A stretch of 64,000 nucleotides of DNA, taken from assembly GCF_017308975.1 (NCBI RefSeq), contig NZ_JADWPD010000008.1, positions 62,001-126,000 on the forward strand. Direction: 5' to 3'. The position numbers were made by a program, and so were the translations under genes. This DNA comes from Amycolatopsis sp. MtRt-6 (lineage in GTDB: Bacteria > Actinomycetota > Actinomycetes > Mycobacteriales > Pseudonocardiaceae). Shown here piece after piece: positions 24,480 through 33,381 of the stretch (within the stretch, counting starts at the first letter, position 1; each line of letters starts with the position of its first letter). The notes below the pieces were generated by a model that saw only the letters and a program-made list of their open reading frames with translations, did not search any database and had not been told where the DNA came from.

Positions 24480-27410
24480 TTACAGCGGGTGCACCGGGCC
24501 GTTGTTCGTCACGCCTCGCACGTTCGACGGCGCGCCGGCCGCCGCGGGCTGCACGAACCCGTTGATGTGCAGGGCGACCGAGCGGATCGACCCGGCGTCG
24601 CCGCCGGCCGCGTCGACCACGGCGAACGTCCACGTGCCGTCGACGGCCGCGCCGGCGAGGTTGCCGGTCAGGGCCTGCGTCGGCCGCCAGGTGCCGGTGA
24701 ACGGCGCGGTGGCCGAGGTCACCGTGCTGAACGCGGCCGCCGCGTTGTCGGCGAAGACGACCTTGCACAGGTTCTTGCCCGAGCCGCCGTTGCGCTGGAA
24801 CACCGTGGCCTTCGCCCCGGACGGCGCGGTCAGCGTGCCGACCAGGTCACCGACGTACGAGTGGTTCAGACCCACCGTCGTCGAGGCCGGGTCGGCGCTG
24901 CAGGTCGTGCCGTCCACGGAGAACGTCACCTTGGACGCGCGGCCGACCCCGGTGACCGGGATGGTCACCGACGCGCCGACCGGGCTGTTGTCCGGGATCG
25001 CCACCGGCGCGCCGGTGTAGGCGAAGTCCTGCGCGACCGGCGACGGGGTGCCGACCGGCAGCGAGAACGTCTGCGTCGTCGGCGAATGCGAGCCGGCGAA
25101 GCTGACGCGGGCGTTCAGCACCACCGGCGCGCCGAGCTGCTGGCTCGCCGGGACCGTGATGGTGAAGTCGTTGACGCCGGTCTGTCCCGGGCTGATGGTG
25201 CCGTAGGACTTGGACCGCGGCGCCACCGTGACACCCGGCGTCGGGCTGGTGAGCACGACGCTGGTGGACACCGCCGTGCCGTCGCCGTCGTTGGTCACCG
25301 GCAGCGTCACCTTGGCGGTGTCGCCCGGGTCGAGCGCCGAGCCGCCGTCGGCCGGGGTGACCGTGGGCTGCTTGGCCACCGCGAGGGGCTGCGGGCTGGC
25401 ACCGGTGTAGGCGAGCACCTTGTCCGCGAGGATGACGCCGGCCCCGGTGAAGTTGTCGCGGCCCGGGGTTTCGATGTCGATCGCGGTGTTGATCAGCGCT
25501 TCCCGCACCTCCGCGGGCGGCAGTCCGGGGTTGCCGGACAGCACGAGCGCGGCGATGGCGGCCGCGTGCGGGGCGGCGGCCGAGGTGCCGAAGAACGGGT
25601 TGAACCCGGTCACGCTGGTGGTGACGCCGTCGGCCGCGGTGATCTCCGGCTTGTTCCGGACCTCGCCGCCGGTCGAGGACACGTTGCCCGGGGTGATCGG
25701 CGTGCCGTCGGCCTCGTAGAACACGCGGCGCGGGCCGTCGGAGGTGAACCGCTCGGCCTTGGTGGCACCGCTGAACGCGCCCGGGTACGGGCCGACCGGG
25801 TTGGCCGGGTCGCCCGGTTCCAGGGCCCGGCTGAACGCCTTGGCCGCCGGGGCGGCCGCGACGCTGACGGCGTCCCGCGCGGCCGAGTGACCGAGTGAAA
25901 CGCCCGGGGTGTTGTAGGCCTTGAGCCCGTCGGCCGAGTCGGAGAACCGGCCGCGCAGCGCCGAAAGCGACAGGTACCGGTCCTGGCCGGAGAACTTCAC
26001 GATGGCCAGCCGCAGCCCGGTGCCGCCGAAGGCCGGCGTCGTGACGCGCTCGTACGGGTCCTGGGTGCCGGTCTGGACGTCCTGGCTGAAGCTGACGACC
26101 GCGCCCGCGGAGTTGAGCAGGTAGAGGTCGTAGTCGTTCGCGGACGCGCCGAGCGGGTCCGACCAGTGCAGCGTCACCGGGACGTTGGCCGAGGACGCGT
26201 TCGAGATCGGCTCGTAGATCTGGTTGCCCGCCGCGCCGGCGAAGTTGTGCGCGGTACCGGCGAACTTGCCGACCGACTTGCCGGAGTCGACGAAGTCGCC
26301 TTCCCAGTGCGCGGCGGTGCCGCTGGTGACGTTGCCTTCGTTGCCCGCGGAGGAGAAGTACAGCGCGCCGTCGGCGGTCACGTCGTTCACGGCCTGGGCG
26401 ATGATCCAGTCCTGGAACGGCGATTCCTTGAAGTAGAGGACGTCGTCGACGATGACGTCGCAGTGCGACTCGAAGCGCAGCTTGCGGATGTTGTCGGCGA
26501 AGCTGGCGTCGGAGTTGAACGCCGACGCGAAGCCGAGCGCGGCGCGGGGCGCGAGATCGTGGATGATCTCGAGCATCGCGGTGCCCTCGTCGCCGTCGCC
26601 CTCCTGGCCGGCGATGACGTCGACGTCCGGCAGTTCGCCCCTGGCCTGCGAAGCGGCCAGGGAGTTGACGCCGTCGGACAGCGCGCACGCCTTGACGCCG
26701 ACGCCGGTGACGCCGAACTGCTGGCGCGCGAGATCGGCGTTGTGGGCGCGGTCGCCTTCGCTGACCAGCGGCGCGGCCGCAACGGCGTTGCGCTGGCTCT
26801 TGGCGCTGAGGGCCTTCTGCAGCTCGCCGGCGATGCGATCGGCCTTCTGCTGCTTGGTTTCGGTCTTTTCCGGCGTCGTCGCCGGCGTGGCCAGTTCCCG
26901 GGCGGTCATCGCCTGGTCGGCCTGTTCGACGCGCTTGACGTCGCCGCGCGCGGCGATCTCGCCGACCTTGGCCAGCGGTACTTCGGCGCGGACGCTGCCG
27001 TAGCGGTCCGACACCGCGCGGATGCCCGCCCCGGCCTTGGTGAGCCCGGCGAGGAGGTCCGGCGAGACCTTGCTCGCGCGGATGTCGACCAGGACGGTCC
27101 CGGCCGCGGAAACGGTGGCCCCAGACTGCAGTGAGTTCAGCTGCTTCCCCACGCCCTTGGCGGCGACGAGCAGCTTGCTGTCCACTTTGGACTCGGTGGC
27201 GGTACGGCCCGCCTTGACCGCCTGCAGGGCGGCGATCTGTTGCTGAGCGGTCTCGCTGAACGCGTCCGGAGCGGACGCGGGTGCGGCCCCCGCGACGGGC
27301 GGGGAAACCAGCCCGAGCGCGGCGAGCAGGGCCGCGGCTGAGGCGGTGAACACAGTGGATCTCGATCTCGTGGAACGGGTACGACGCACGGGCGCCCTCC
27401 GAATCTCCAA
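24480..27410 (-). CDS. Secreted subtilisin-like (S8/S53-like) protease with P-domain
   Basis: 976 aa. Signal peptide: Arg-rich start, then hydrophobic core TVFTASAAALLAALGLVSPPVAGAAPA. A long helical pro-region (about 45-215) follows. In the catalytic domain the Asp is D246 (ACALSDG), the Ser is S610 (GTSAAAPH) and the oxyanion Asn is N357 (SSAGN). At the usual His position it reads GDGDEGTAMLEIIHDLAP with E275. That gives a Ser-Glu-Asp arrangement as in sedolisins, but on a subtilisin-like frame with Asn in the oxyanion hole. A CARDB-like domain (about 690-790) and a proprotein-convertase P-domain (about 800-955) follow. It is predicted to be secreted. Close homologues with DEGxAML exist as I remember, so this is a subfamily trait rather than a mutation. 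Confidence 0.9.
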   Translation of the reverse strand: MEIRRAPVRRTRSTRSRSTVFTASAAALLAALGLVSPPVAGAAPASAPDAFSETAQQQIAALQAVKAGRTATESKVDSKLLVAAKGVGKQLNSLQSGATVSAAGTVLVDIRASKVSPDLLAGLTKAGAGIRAVSDRYGSVRAEVPLAKVGEIAARGDVKRVEQADQAMTARELATPATTPEKTETKQQKADRIAGELQKALSAKSQRNAVAAAPLVSEGDRAHNADLARQQFGVTGVGVKACALSDGVNSLAASQARGELPDVDVIAGQEGDGDEGTAMLEIIHDLAPRAALGFASAFNSDASFADNIRKLRFESHCDVIVDDVLYFKESPFQDWIIAQAVNDVTADGALYFSSAGNEGNVTSGTAAHWEGDFVDSGKSVGKFAGTAHNFAGAAGNQIYEPISNASSANVPVTLHWSDPLGASANDYDLYLLNSAGAVVSFSQDVQTGTQDPYERVTTPAFGGTGLRLAIVKFSGQDRYLSLSALRGRFSDSADGLKAYNTPGVSLGHSAARDAVSVAAAPAAKAFSRALEPGDPANPVGPYPGAFSGATKAERFTSDGPRRVFYEADGTPITPGNVSSTGGEVRNKPEITAADGVTTSVTGFNPFFGTSAAAPHAAAIAALVLSGNPGLPPAEVREALINTAIDIETPGRDNFTGAGVILADKVLAYTGASPQPLAVAKQPTVTPADGGSALDPGDTAKVTLPVTNDGDGTAVSTSVVLTSPTPGVTVAPRSKSYGTISPGQTGVNDFTITVPASQQLGAPVVLNARVSFAGSHSPTTQTFSLPVGTPSPVAQDFAYTGAPVAIPDNSPVGASVTIPVTGVGRASKVTFSVDGTTCSADPASTTVGLNHSYVGDLVGTLTAPSGAKATVFQRNGGSGKNLCKVVFADNAAAAFSTVTSATAPFTGTWRPTQALTGNLAGAAVDGTWTFAVVDAAGGDAGSIRSVALHINGFVQPAAAGAPSNVRGVTNNGPVHPL

Positions 27411-27750
27411 GGCGCGTGCCCCGACTCACGCTGACCGACGCCGGTGATCACCGGCTGGATCCAGCTAAGTACCGCGAGTTCCAGGTAAACATCAGCCGTT
27501 CGAGTGACAAAGGACGGATAATTTCCCGAACGGGCCGGATGTTGTAGGCCGTTCAGCGCAGCGGTGAACCGGTCACCGGACACGGAGCGGACAAATGATC
27601 GCTCCACCGTGGGCCGCAAGGGTGACCACGGAGTGGGATGTCCGGGTGGGATGTCCACAAGCAACACGCCGCACCGTGCAACCGGCGGGGTGACGGGGAA
27701 AATTCGTTACGGTGCCGCGCGCGAGTCACGGCGCGGCGAGGCCCCGGCCG
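27411..27750. other. 340-bp intergenic region upstream of the protease
   Basis: No gene is seen. Two adjacent perfect palindromes, CCGGTGATCACCGG (27441-27454) and CTGGATCCAG (27455-27464), lie 31-54 bp upstream of the protease start and may be its operator. The stretch 27480-27560 is more AT-rich and probably holds the promoter. A direct repeat of GTGGGATGTCC occurs at 27633 and 27646. The dgt gene ends at its right side. Confidence 0.6.
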
Positions 27751-29322
27751 TCAGAGCACGAACGAATCCGACCACGGCTGCGAAGCCCGCCCGGACAGCG
27801 CGTCGAGCAGCGTCACCGCCTGCTTGTCCGTCAGCGAAGCCACGAAGTCGACCACCGCCCGGCCGCGCGCGAGCCCGCGGACCGCGTCCGCTCCCGTCAC
27901 CGGCTCGCCCGTCGCCCCCACCAGCAGCTCCGGTGCCGTGCGCGCCAGTCCCGCGTACTCCGCGCGGGCCAGCTCGACCAGGTCGTGCAGCCGCCGGGGC
28001 AGGCGGGAGACCTCGTCGCGATCGAGCAGCCACGCGTCGAGCGCGTCGACCAGGCTCGTCACCAAGCCGGCCTGGCCGCGCTGGTGCAGCGCCAGGTCGG
28101 GGCGCAGCAGCACGAACCGGCGGTGCACGAACTTGAGCACCTGGACCTCGTGCCACTGCGCGGGCCGCAGCGAGACGTGGCCGGTGCGCGTCGACGGCGA
28201 CGGCAGCACGAACACGCCCTCGACCAGGCGGGCCGTCCAGTTCGCGGAAAACGCCGCCGTCGCCTGCTCCGCCTCGATCGAACCGTCGAACTCGCCCGCC
28301 AGGAGCCCGTCGACCAGCTCCGCGCGCACCCGCGCGACCGCCGCTGCGAACGCGTCGTCGTCGACGATCCACGCGTCCTTCGCGTGCATGCGGCGGCGGA
28401 GGCGCTCCAGCGACCGGCCCGGGCGGCGCAGCTGGACGTGCAGCGTCTCGTCGTCCAGCGACGCCAGCTCGGCCGCGTGCTCCAGCCACTCCCCCAGCTC
28501 CGCCGCGACCGGCGCGTGCTGCAGCACGCCGATGCGGTGGAAGTCCTGCAGGTCGTGGATGGCGTAGGCGATGTCGTCGGCGGTGTCCATCACGGACGCT
28601 TCGACGGTCTGCTGCCAGCCTTCGACGCGGCCGGCGAACACCGCGCGCGCCTGCTCGAAGTCGTCGAGTTCGGTGGCGTAGGCGGAGAACTTGGCCGCGC
28701 CGGTGCCCGGGAGGTCGCCCGGCTCGCCGGCGCCGCGCGGGGGCACGGCCATCGCCGACGGGTGCGGCGCGGGGTGGTGCAGCCGCAGCCACGGGTACTT
28801 CAGGACGGCGGCGCGCACCGCCGTGGTCAGGTCGAGCCCGATGGCCGACGGCCCGCGCACGTCGGTCGTGGTGATGATCCGGAACGTCTGCGCGTTGCCC
28901 TCGAAGCCGTCGGCGAGGCCGAAGCGGTGGCGGGCGATGCGGTCGAGCGTCTGCTCCCCGAGGTGCCCGAACGGCGGGTGCCCGAGGTCGTGGGCGAGCG
29001 CCGCGGCCTCGGCGACGTCGGGGTCGCAGCCGCCCAGCTTGTCGGCCAGCACGGCGTCGGGGCCGCCGGCGATGCGCTCGGCGACGGCGCGCGCGACCTG
29101 CGCGACCTTGAGGCTGTGGGTGAGCCGGTTGTGCAGCAGCCCGGCCCCGCCGGCGCTGACGACCTGCGTCACGCCACCGAGCCGGGCGAAGAACGGCGAC
29201 GCGGCGATCCGGTCGCGGTCGATCCGGAACGGGCTGGTCGCCAGGTCGGTGAACCCGCCGACGTTCGCCACGGGGTCGCGCCGGGCCGCCCGCGGGTCGG
29301 TGTGCTCGCTGCCCTGATCCAT
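27751..29322 (-). CDS. dgt: Deoxyguanosinetriphosphate triphosphohydrolase-like protein
   Basis: 523 aa. HD-domain phosphohydrolase: metal-binding His in RLTHSLKVAQVAR, the HD pair in AALAHDLGHPPFGHLGE, and the later Asp in MDTADDIAYAIHDL. These are hallmarks of dGTPases, which hydrolyse dNTPs to nucleoside and triphosphate and help balance nucleotide pools. It is somewhat longer than the ~420-aa actinobacterial norm because of loops in the C-terminal half. Start ATG 29322. It is divergent from the PASTA lipoprotein gene (62-bp gap). Confidence 0.93.
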   Translation of the reverse strand: MDQGSEHTDPRAARRDPVANVGGFTDLATSPFRIDRDRIAASPFFARLGGVTQVVSAGGAGLLHNRLTHSLKVAQVARAVAERIAGGPDAVLADKLGGCDPDVAEAAALAHDLGHPPFGHLGEQTLDRIARHRFGLADGFEGNAQTFRIITTTDVRGPSAIGLDLTTAVRAAVLKYPWLRLHHPAPHPSAMAVPPRGAGEPGDLPGTGAAKFSAYATELDDFEQARAVFAGRVEGWQQTVEASVMDTADDIAYAIHDLQDFHRIGVLQHAPVAAELGEWLEHAAELASLDDETLHVQLRRPGRSLERLRRRMHAKDAWIVDDDAFAAAVARVRAELVDGLLAGEFDGSIEAEQATAAFSANWTARLVEGVFVLPSPSTRTGHVSLRPAQWHEVQVLKFVHRRFVLLRPDLALHQRGQAGLVTSLVDALDAWLLDRDEVSRLPRRLHDLVELARAEYAGLARTAPELLVGATGEPVTGADAVRGLARGRAVVDFVASLTDKQAVTLLDALSGRASQPWSDSFVL

Positions 29323-29384
29323 GCGCCCGACCTTATCCGCAGGTTCACCTGAACGGCGGGCAGGCGCGTGGGTACTCCGGAGGT

Positions 29385-29738
29385 ATGTCCCGACGGATGG
29401 TCACGACCCTGGCCGCGCTCGCTCTCGCCACGGCTTCCTGCGGCGCCCCACCGGGCGAGCCCGGCACGACAACGTCGACCACGACCTCGACCTCGACCTC
29501 GGCTCCGGCGAAACTCATCAAGGTCCCGGACGTTTCGGGCATGAACCACCAGGACGCCCAGAACGCGATGCAGCGGGCCGGGCTCTACAACCTGCGCGAG
29601 GTCGACGGCACCGGCCAGGGCCGTGCCCTGGTGATCGACCGCAACTGGGTCCAGACCGGCCAGGACCCGGCCGCGGGCACCGAAGTCGCCCCGGACACGG
29701 TGATCACCCTGACCGCGGTCAAGTACGACGACCGCTGA
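29385..29738 (+). CDS. Small PASTA-domain lipoprotein
   Basis: 117 aa. A signal peptide with a Cys at its end (LALATASCGAP) suggests lipid anchoring, although the lipobox is not canonical (T at -3). A Thr/Ser linker (TTTSTTTSTSTS) is followed by one PASTA domain (about residues 45-115: VPDVSGMNHQDAQNAMQRAGL... and TGQDPAAGTEVAPDTVITLT). PASTA domains bind muropeptides or beta-lactams, so it may be a cell-wall sensor or accessory factor at the outer membrane-proximal face. A free-standing single PASTA lipoprotein is small compared with PknB-type kinases. Its stop is followed at once by repeat family B. Confidence 0.85.
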   Translation: MSRRMVTTLAALALATASCGAPPGEPGTTTSTTTSTSTSAPAKLIKVPDVSGMNHQDAQNAMQRAGLYNLREVDGTGQGRALVIDRNWVQTGQDPAAGTEVAPDTVITLTAVKYDDR

Positions 29739-29741
29739 CTC

Positions 29742-29936
29742 GTGATGCCCCTCCAGTCACGCGAGAAGCCCCTCCAGTCACGCGAGATACCCCTCCAGTC
29801 ACGCGAGATACCCGGACCCGCACGAAAGCGGGCCATGGCGAAGCGGTCACGCCGGTGCCCGGAACGGCATCACCCGTGATCAGAAGGGCATCTCGCGTGA
29901 TTGGGCGGGCATCTCGCGTGACGGGAGGGGCATCAC
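29742..29936. repeat. Family B intergenic palindromic repeat, copy 2
   Basis: The left arm has three direct 21-bp units with cores GCCCCTCC/ACCCCTCC at 29747, 29768 and 29789, linked by CAGTCACGCGAGA. The right arm (29883-29936) holds the inverse units, such as GGGCATCTCGCGTGA and GGAGGGGCATCAC. The outermost pair is a 13-bp perfect inverted repeat (29742-29754 with 29924-29936). It lies between convergent genes, as copy 1 does, and shares the core GGAGGGGCATCAC. Confidence 0.85.
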
Positions 29937-29964
29937 TCGTGACTGGGGGGACGACACGCCGGTG

Positions 29965-30603
29965 TCAGGCCTCCGGCTGGGCGGTGTAGGCCGCCAGGCA
30001 GCGGTCGGCCTGGCCGCGGGCCACCGCTTCGTCCTCGCCGCCGGCCACGTGCGCGGCGTACCAGGCCTCCCCGGCCCGCGTCACGAATTCCACCCCTTCG
30101 GGGGATGCCATCCAGGCCATCGCCTCGGCCGGATCGACCACGTACCCCGGGTCGGCGGCCAGGTGGCGGACCAGGGCCGTCAGCGCCATGTCCCAGCCGA
30201 TGCCGACCGCGCCCGGGCCGAACTGCTCCCAGTGGTCGTCGACGTGCGCGACGTGCTCCAGCTCGAACCGGGTGCCGCCGTCCTCCGGCGTCAGGCGGAC
30301 CTCGATCCAGCTCACCCCGCCGTGCATCTCCCACGTCGCGGCGAAGCTCTTCGGCGGGTCGCAGCGCTCGACCGTGCCGCCCGCGTTGCCCTCCAGCTGG
30401 TACTTCCCGCCGACGCGCAGTTCGCCCGACACCGGCAGGAACCAGCGCGGGATGCGCTCGGGGTTCGTCACCGCGTCCCACATGTCGTCGACGTCGGTGT
30501 CGTAGACCTGGCTGATCGTCATGACGCGCGCGTCGCCCGCTTCGAGCACGCGCCGGCCGACCGTCCGGCGGACGGCGCTGATCTGGTGGCTGACGTCGAT
30601 CAC
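29965..30603 (-). CDS. SRPBCC (AHSA1/START-like) domain protein
   Basis: 212 aa from GTG 30603. The ligand-binding fold is shown by VYDTDVDDMWDAVTNPERIPRWFLP, GELRVGGKYQLEGNAGGTVERCDPPKSFAATWE, and GWDMALTALVRHL. Proteins of this type paired with an ArsR regulator are common in actinobacteria and probably bind a hydrophobic ligand; no enzyme activity can be assigned. The start codon overlaps the stop of the ArsR gene (GTGA), so they are translationally coupled. The 3' end meets repeat family B. Confidence 0.88.
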   Translation of the reverse strand: MIDVSHQISAVRRTVGRRVLEAGDARVMTISQVYDTDVDDMWDAVTNPERIPRWFLPVSGELRVGGKYQLEGNAGGTVERCDPPKSFAATWEMHGGVSWIEVRLTPEDGGTRFELEHVAHVDDHWEQFGPGAVGIGWDMALTALVRHLAADPGYVVDPAEAMAWMASPEGVEFVTRAGEAWYAAHVAGGEDEAVARGQADRCLAAYTAQPEA

Positions 30604-30947
30604 GAATCTTCTCCTTGGTTGAGGCGGCGCTCGCGCTTGCCGCGGGCGATTTCGGTGGCCAGCGCGTCCAGCGGCGGCGTCCAGAACCGGCGGAACCGGT
30701 CGAGCCAGACGTCGACGTCACGCAGCGGCGCGTGGCCGACCGCGTAGAGCCGTCTCGTCCCGTCCTGGCGGACGACCGCGAAGCCGTTGTCGCGCAACAC
30801 CTTCAGGTGCTGCGACACCGCCGGCTGCGAGATGCCGAACTCGGCCCGGATCACCTCGGTCACCGCGCCGGCGGCCCGCTCGCCGTCGGCCAGCAGCTCG
30901 AGGATCCGGCGGCGGACCGGGTCGCCGAGGACGTCGAACGCGTGCAC
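30600..30947 (-). CDS. ArsR-family transcriptional regulator
   Basis: 115 aa, the usual size. Winged helix: FDVLGDPVRRRILELLADGERAAGAVTEV then FGISQPAVSQHLKVLRDNGFAVVRQDGTRRLYAV. No metal-binding Cys cluster is present, so it is the SRPBCC-partner type rather than an arsenic sensor. It starts with GTG and overlaps the SRPBCC gene by four bases. A perfect 14-bp palindrome 21 bp upstream is the probable operator for autoregulation. Confidence 0.93.
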   Translation of the reverse strand: MHAFDVLGDPVRRRILELLADGERAAGAVTEVIRAEFGISQPAVSQHLKVLRDNGFAVVRQDGTRRLYAVGHAPLRDVDVWLDRFRRFWTPPLDALATEIARGKRERRLNQGEDS

Positions 30948-30967
30948 CCCGCCAAGCTACAAGCAGC

Positions 30968-30981
30968 GACTTATATAAGTC
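30968..30981. promoter_or_regulatory. Palindromic operator upstream of arsR
   Basis: GACTTATATAAGTC is a perfect 14-bp palindrome and strikingly AT-rich for this genome. It lies 21-34 bp before the ArsR start, where a promoter -10 would be (TATAAG within it). It is likely bound by the ArsR dimer. It also lies about 95 bp upstream of the divergent EAL-GGDEF gene. Confidence 0.7.
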
Positions 30982-31075
30982 AAGCCTGAAACAGTTACGC
31001 CGATGTGCGTAACCCAGGGTGAACATCAGCCGACATCGGTTCCGCTCGGCCGCGCGACCCGCGACGATCGAGGCC

Positions 31076-32743
31076 GTGAAGTCGCCACGCGCGGTCCGCT
31101 TCGCCTTCCAGCCGCTGTACAGCCTCCACACGGGAGGCGTCGTGGCGCACGAAGCGCTGGCCAGGCCCGGCCGCGGAGCGGTCCCCGAACTGCTCGCGCA
31201 GGCGCGCCGCGACGGCAGGCTCGCCGAAGCCGACGTCGGGCTCGCGGTCGCCGCCGTCCGGCAGGACGCCGAAAACCCGACGTCGCTCCCCCTGCACCTC
31301 AACCTCTCCGCGCGCACCCTGGCCGCGCCGCCGTCGCTGTACGACGACCTCCTCGAAGCACTCGGCGACGCGGGCCGCCGCACCCGTGACGTCGTCCTCG
31401 AGATCGGCCCGCCGTTCGCGCCGCTGCCCGCCGGCCGCGCGCTCAGCGGGATGCGGGCGCTCACCGAGCTCGGCTTCCGGGTCGCCCTCGACGGCCTCGG
31501 GCGCGGCGACCTGCCGCTGGGCCTGCTCGTCGAGGCGCCGATCGACCTGGTGAAGCTCGACCGGACCGTGCTGCGCGGGCTGCCGGACGGCCCGGCCGCC
31601 GTCGCCGTGGTCGAGGCGCTGCTGCACTACACGAACCGCACCGGCACCCGGCTCGTCGCGACCGGCGTGGAGACCGACGCGCAGCTCGACGCCGTCCGCG
31701 GCCTCGGCGTCCGGATCGCCCAGGGGCACCTCCTCGCCCCGCCGACCGCGGCCGGTCCGGCCCCGGCCCTGCTCACGCGCGGTCGTCCGGCGGCCGCGGC
31801 ACCGGCGCCGTGCGTCGGCGACTTCCTCCGCCCGGCGACGACGCTGCCGGAATCCGCGACCTGCGACGAGGTCCGCGCGGTGCTGGCGGCGGCCGACGCG
31901 CCGAGCGGTGTGGTCGGGGTGGACGAGCTGAACCGGCCGCGCTGGTCGGTCGACCGGACCCGGTTCCTGGTGGCCGTGACCGGCCCGTACGGGCACGCGC
32001 TGCACGCGAAGCGCCCCGCGGCCCGGCTCGCCGACACGCCGCACACGATCGAGGCCCGCGCGGGCGCGATGGAGTTCCTCGAGCTGGTCACCGACGCCGA
32101 CTGGGGCCGCACCGGCGACGACGTGGTCGTGGTCGACGAGCTCGGCCGCTGCCTCGGCGTCGTGCTGGTGACCGAGGTGGTCCGCGGCGTGGCGGAGGCG
32201 AAGGTCGAGGCCGCGGCGGCGCTGAACCCGCTGACGCGCTTGCCGGGCAGCGACACGGTCGCCCGCGACGTCGCCCGCCGCATCACGATCGGCGAGCCGT
32301 TCGTGGCGGCGTGGCTGGACATCGACGGCTTCAAGACGGTCAACGACACGGCGGGCTTCGCGGCGGGCGACCACCTGATCCGAGAGCTGGGCGCGGCGCT
32401 GACGGAGCTGTCGGCGGGCCTGCGCCGGATGCGGGTGAGCCACGTGGGCGGCGACGACTTCCTGGTGGTCTGCGACGTCGACGAGATCGCGACGGTGGCG
32501 GCGGCCCTGCTCGACCGCCCGTGGGCGGCGGAGGGCCTGCCGGTGACGGTATCGCTGGCGACGCTGGTCTGCGCGAGCGACGCGATCGGTTCGTACCAGG
32601 AGGTTTCGCGGCTGCTGGCGCCGTTGAAGAAGCGCGCGAAGGCGGTGCCGGGGTCGAGCTGGGTGCTGAGCCGCCCGGGCTCGGACCGCGTGGAGGTGTT
32701 GCGCGGCATCGGAACCCACGGCTTACAGGCCGCGGCCGGCTAG
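31076..32743 (+). CDS. EAL - CBS-like - GGDEF protein (c-di-GMP turnover or sensing)
   Basis: 555 aa from GTG 31076 (GAGG upstream); an upstream GTG at 31019 would place the start in the divergent promoter region. Domain order is reversed: EAL first (about 5-225), a CBS-like pair (about 245-390), GGDEF last (about 400-545). EAL is partly intact: HEAL at 25-28, LNLS and LEI are present and VKLDRT keeps the Lys, but the DDFG loop reads LDGLGRG and the final acid pair is TGVET. The GGDEF signature is GGDDF (458-462), compatible with diguanylate cyclase activity. It is soluble. It may be a cyclase with a regulatory EAL, or a weak bifunctional enzyme. Confidence 0.9.
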   Translation: MKSPRAVRFAFQPLYSLHTGGVVAHEALARPGRGAVPELLAQARRDGRLAEADVGLAVAAVRQDAENPTSLPLHLNLSARTLAAPPSLYDDLLEALGDAGRRTRDVVLEIGPPFAPLPAGRALSGMRALTELGFRVALDGLGRGDLPLGLLVEAPIDLVKLDRTVLRGLPDGPAAVAVVEALLHYTNRTGTRLVATGVETDAQLDAVRGLGVRIAQGHLLAPPTAAGPAPALLTRGRPAAAAPAPCVGDFLRPATTLPESATCDEVRAVLAAADAPSGVVGVDELNRPRWSVDRTRFLVAVTGPYGHALHAKRPAARLADTPHTIEARAGAMEFLELVTDADWGRTGDDVVVVDELGRCLGVVLVTEVVRGVAEAKVEAAAALNPLTRLPGSDTVARDVARRITIGEPFVAAWLDIDGFKTVNDTAGFAAGDHLIRELGAALTELSAGLRRMRVSHVGGDDFLVVCDVDEIATVAAALLDRPWAAEGLPVTVSLATLVCASDAIGSYQEVSRLLAPLKKRAKAVPGSSWVLSRPGSDRVEVLRGIGTHGLQAAAG

Positions 32744-32754
32744 CTGTAGCGCGC

Positions 32755-33381
32755 TCACGCCCAGCCGAGGGTCAGCTGCGCCTGGACCGCCGCCGTCGCC
32801 CAGGTCACGTAGTCCTCGTGCGGCCAGCCGCACACCTGCGTCAGGTGGTCGTACGCCTCGTGTGACATGACCAGACCCACCGCGTCGGCCAGGCGGCCGA
32901 TCTCCCCGCCCTCCGGGGCCAGGCCCGCCGCCGACAGCCGGCCGGCTATCTCCGTCCTGCGCGCCACCGCCTGTGCGGCGCGGACCGCCGCCACCGCCGG
33001 GTCGGCCGCCGCCGCCGTGGTGAACGCGCGCCAGATCGGCAGTGATCCGCGTAGGCCCGCCGCGACCCGCGACACCACCGCCGGCAGGTCGTCCAGGCCG
33101 GCCGAGCCCACCACCGCATCCAGGTTCACCGCGTCCGGGTCGCCCGCGAAGCCGTCGCGGAACGCGGCGATCAGCAGCTCCGGCTTGCGGCCCGTCTGCG
33201 TCACCGTCTCCAGGCTCACCCCCGCCGCCGCGGCGATCTGCCGCATGCTCGTGCCCGCGTAGCCCCGCGAAGCGAACAGCTTGCCCGCCGTCGCCACCAC
33301 GTGCGCGCGGGTGCGCCGGGCGCGGGCCTCGCGCACCGGCGACTCGTATCGGCGCCTCGGTCCTTCGGGTATCGTCATCAA
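32755..33381 (-). CDS. TetR-family transcriptional regulator
   Basis: 208 aa. The N-terminal helix-turn-helix is RTRAHVVATAGKLFASRGYAGTSMRQIAAAAGVSLETVTQTG (about residues 23-64). Family members usually read TVYxxF at its end, so VTQTGRK is slightly unusual. The C-terminal ligand domain is Ala-rich. It is divergent from a glycosyltransferase gene with only 35 bp between start codons, so a single operator should control both. Likely repressor of the transferase. Confidence 0.92.
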   Translation of the reverse strand: MMTIPEGPRRRYESPVREARARRTRAHVVATAGKLFASRGYAGTSMRQIAAAAGVSLETVTQTGRKPELLIAAFRDGFAGDPDAVNLDAVVGSAGLDDLPAVVSRVAAGLRGSLPIWRAFTTAAAADPAVAAVRAAQAVARRTEIAGRLSAAGLAPEGGEIGRLADAVGLVMSHEAYDHLTQVCGWPHEDYVTWATAAVQAQLTLGWA

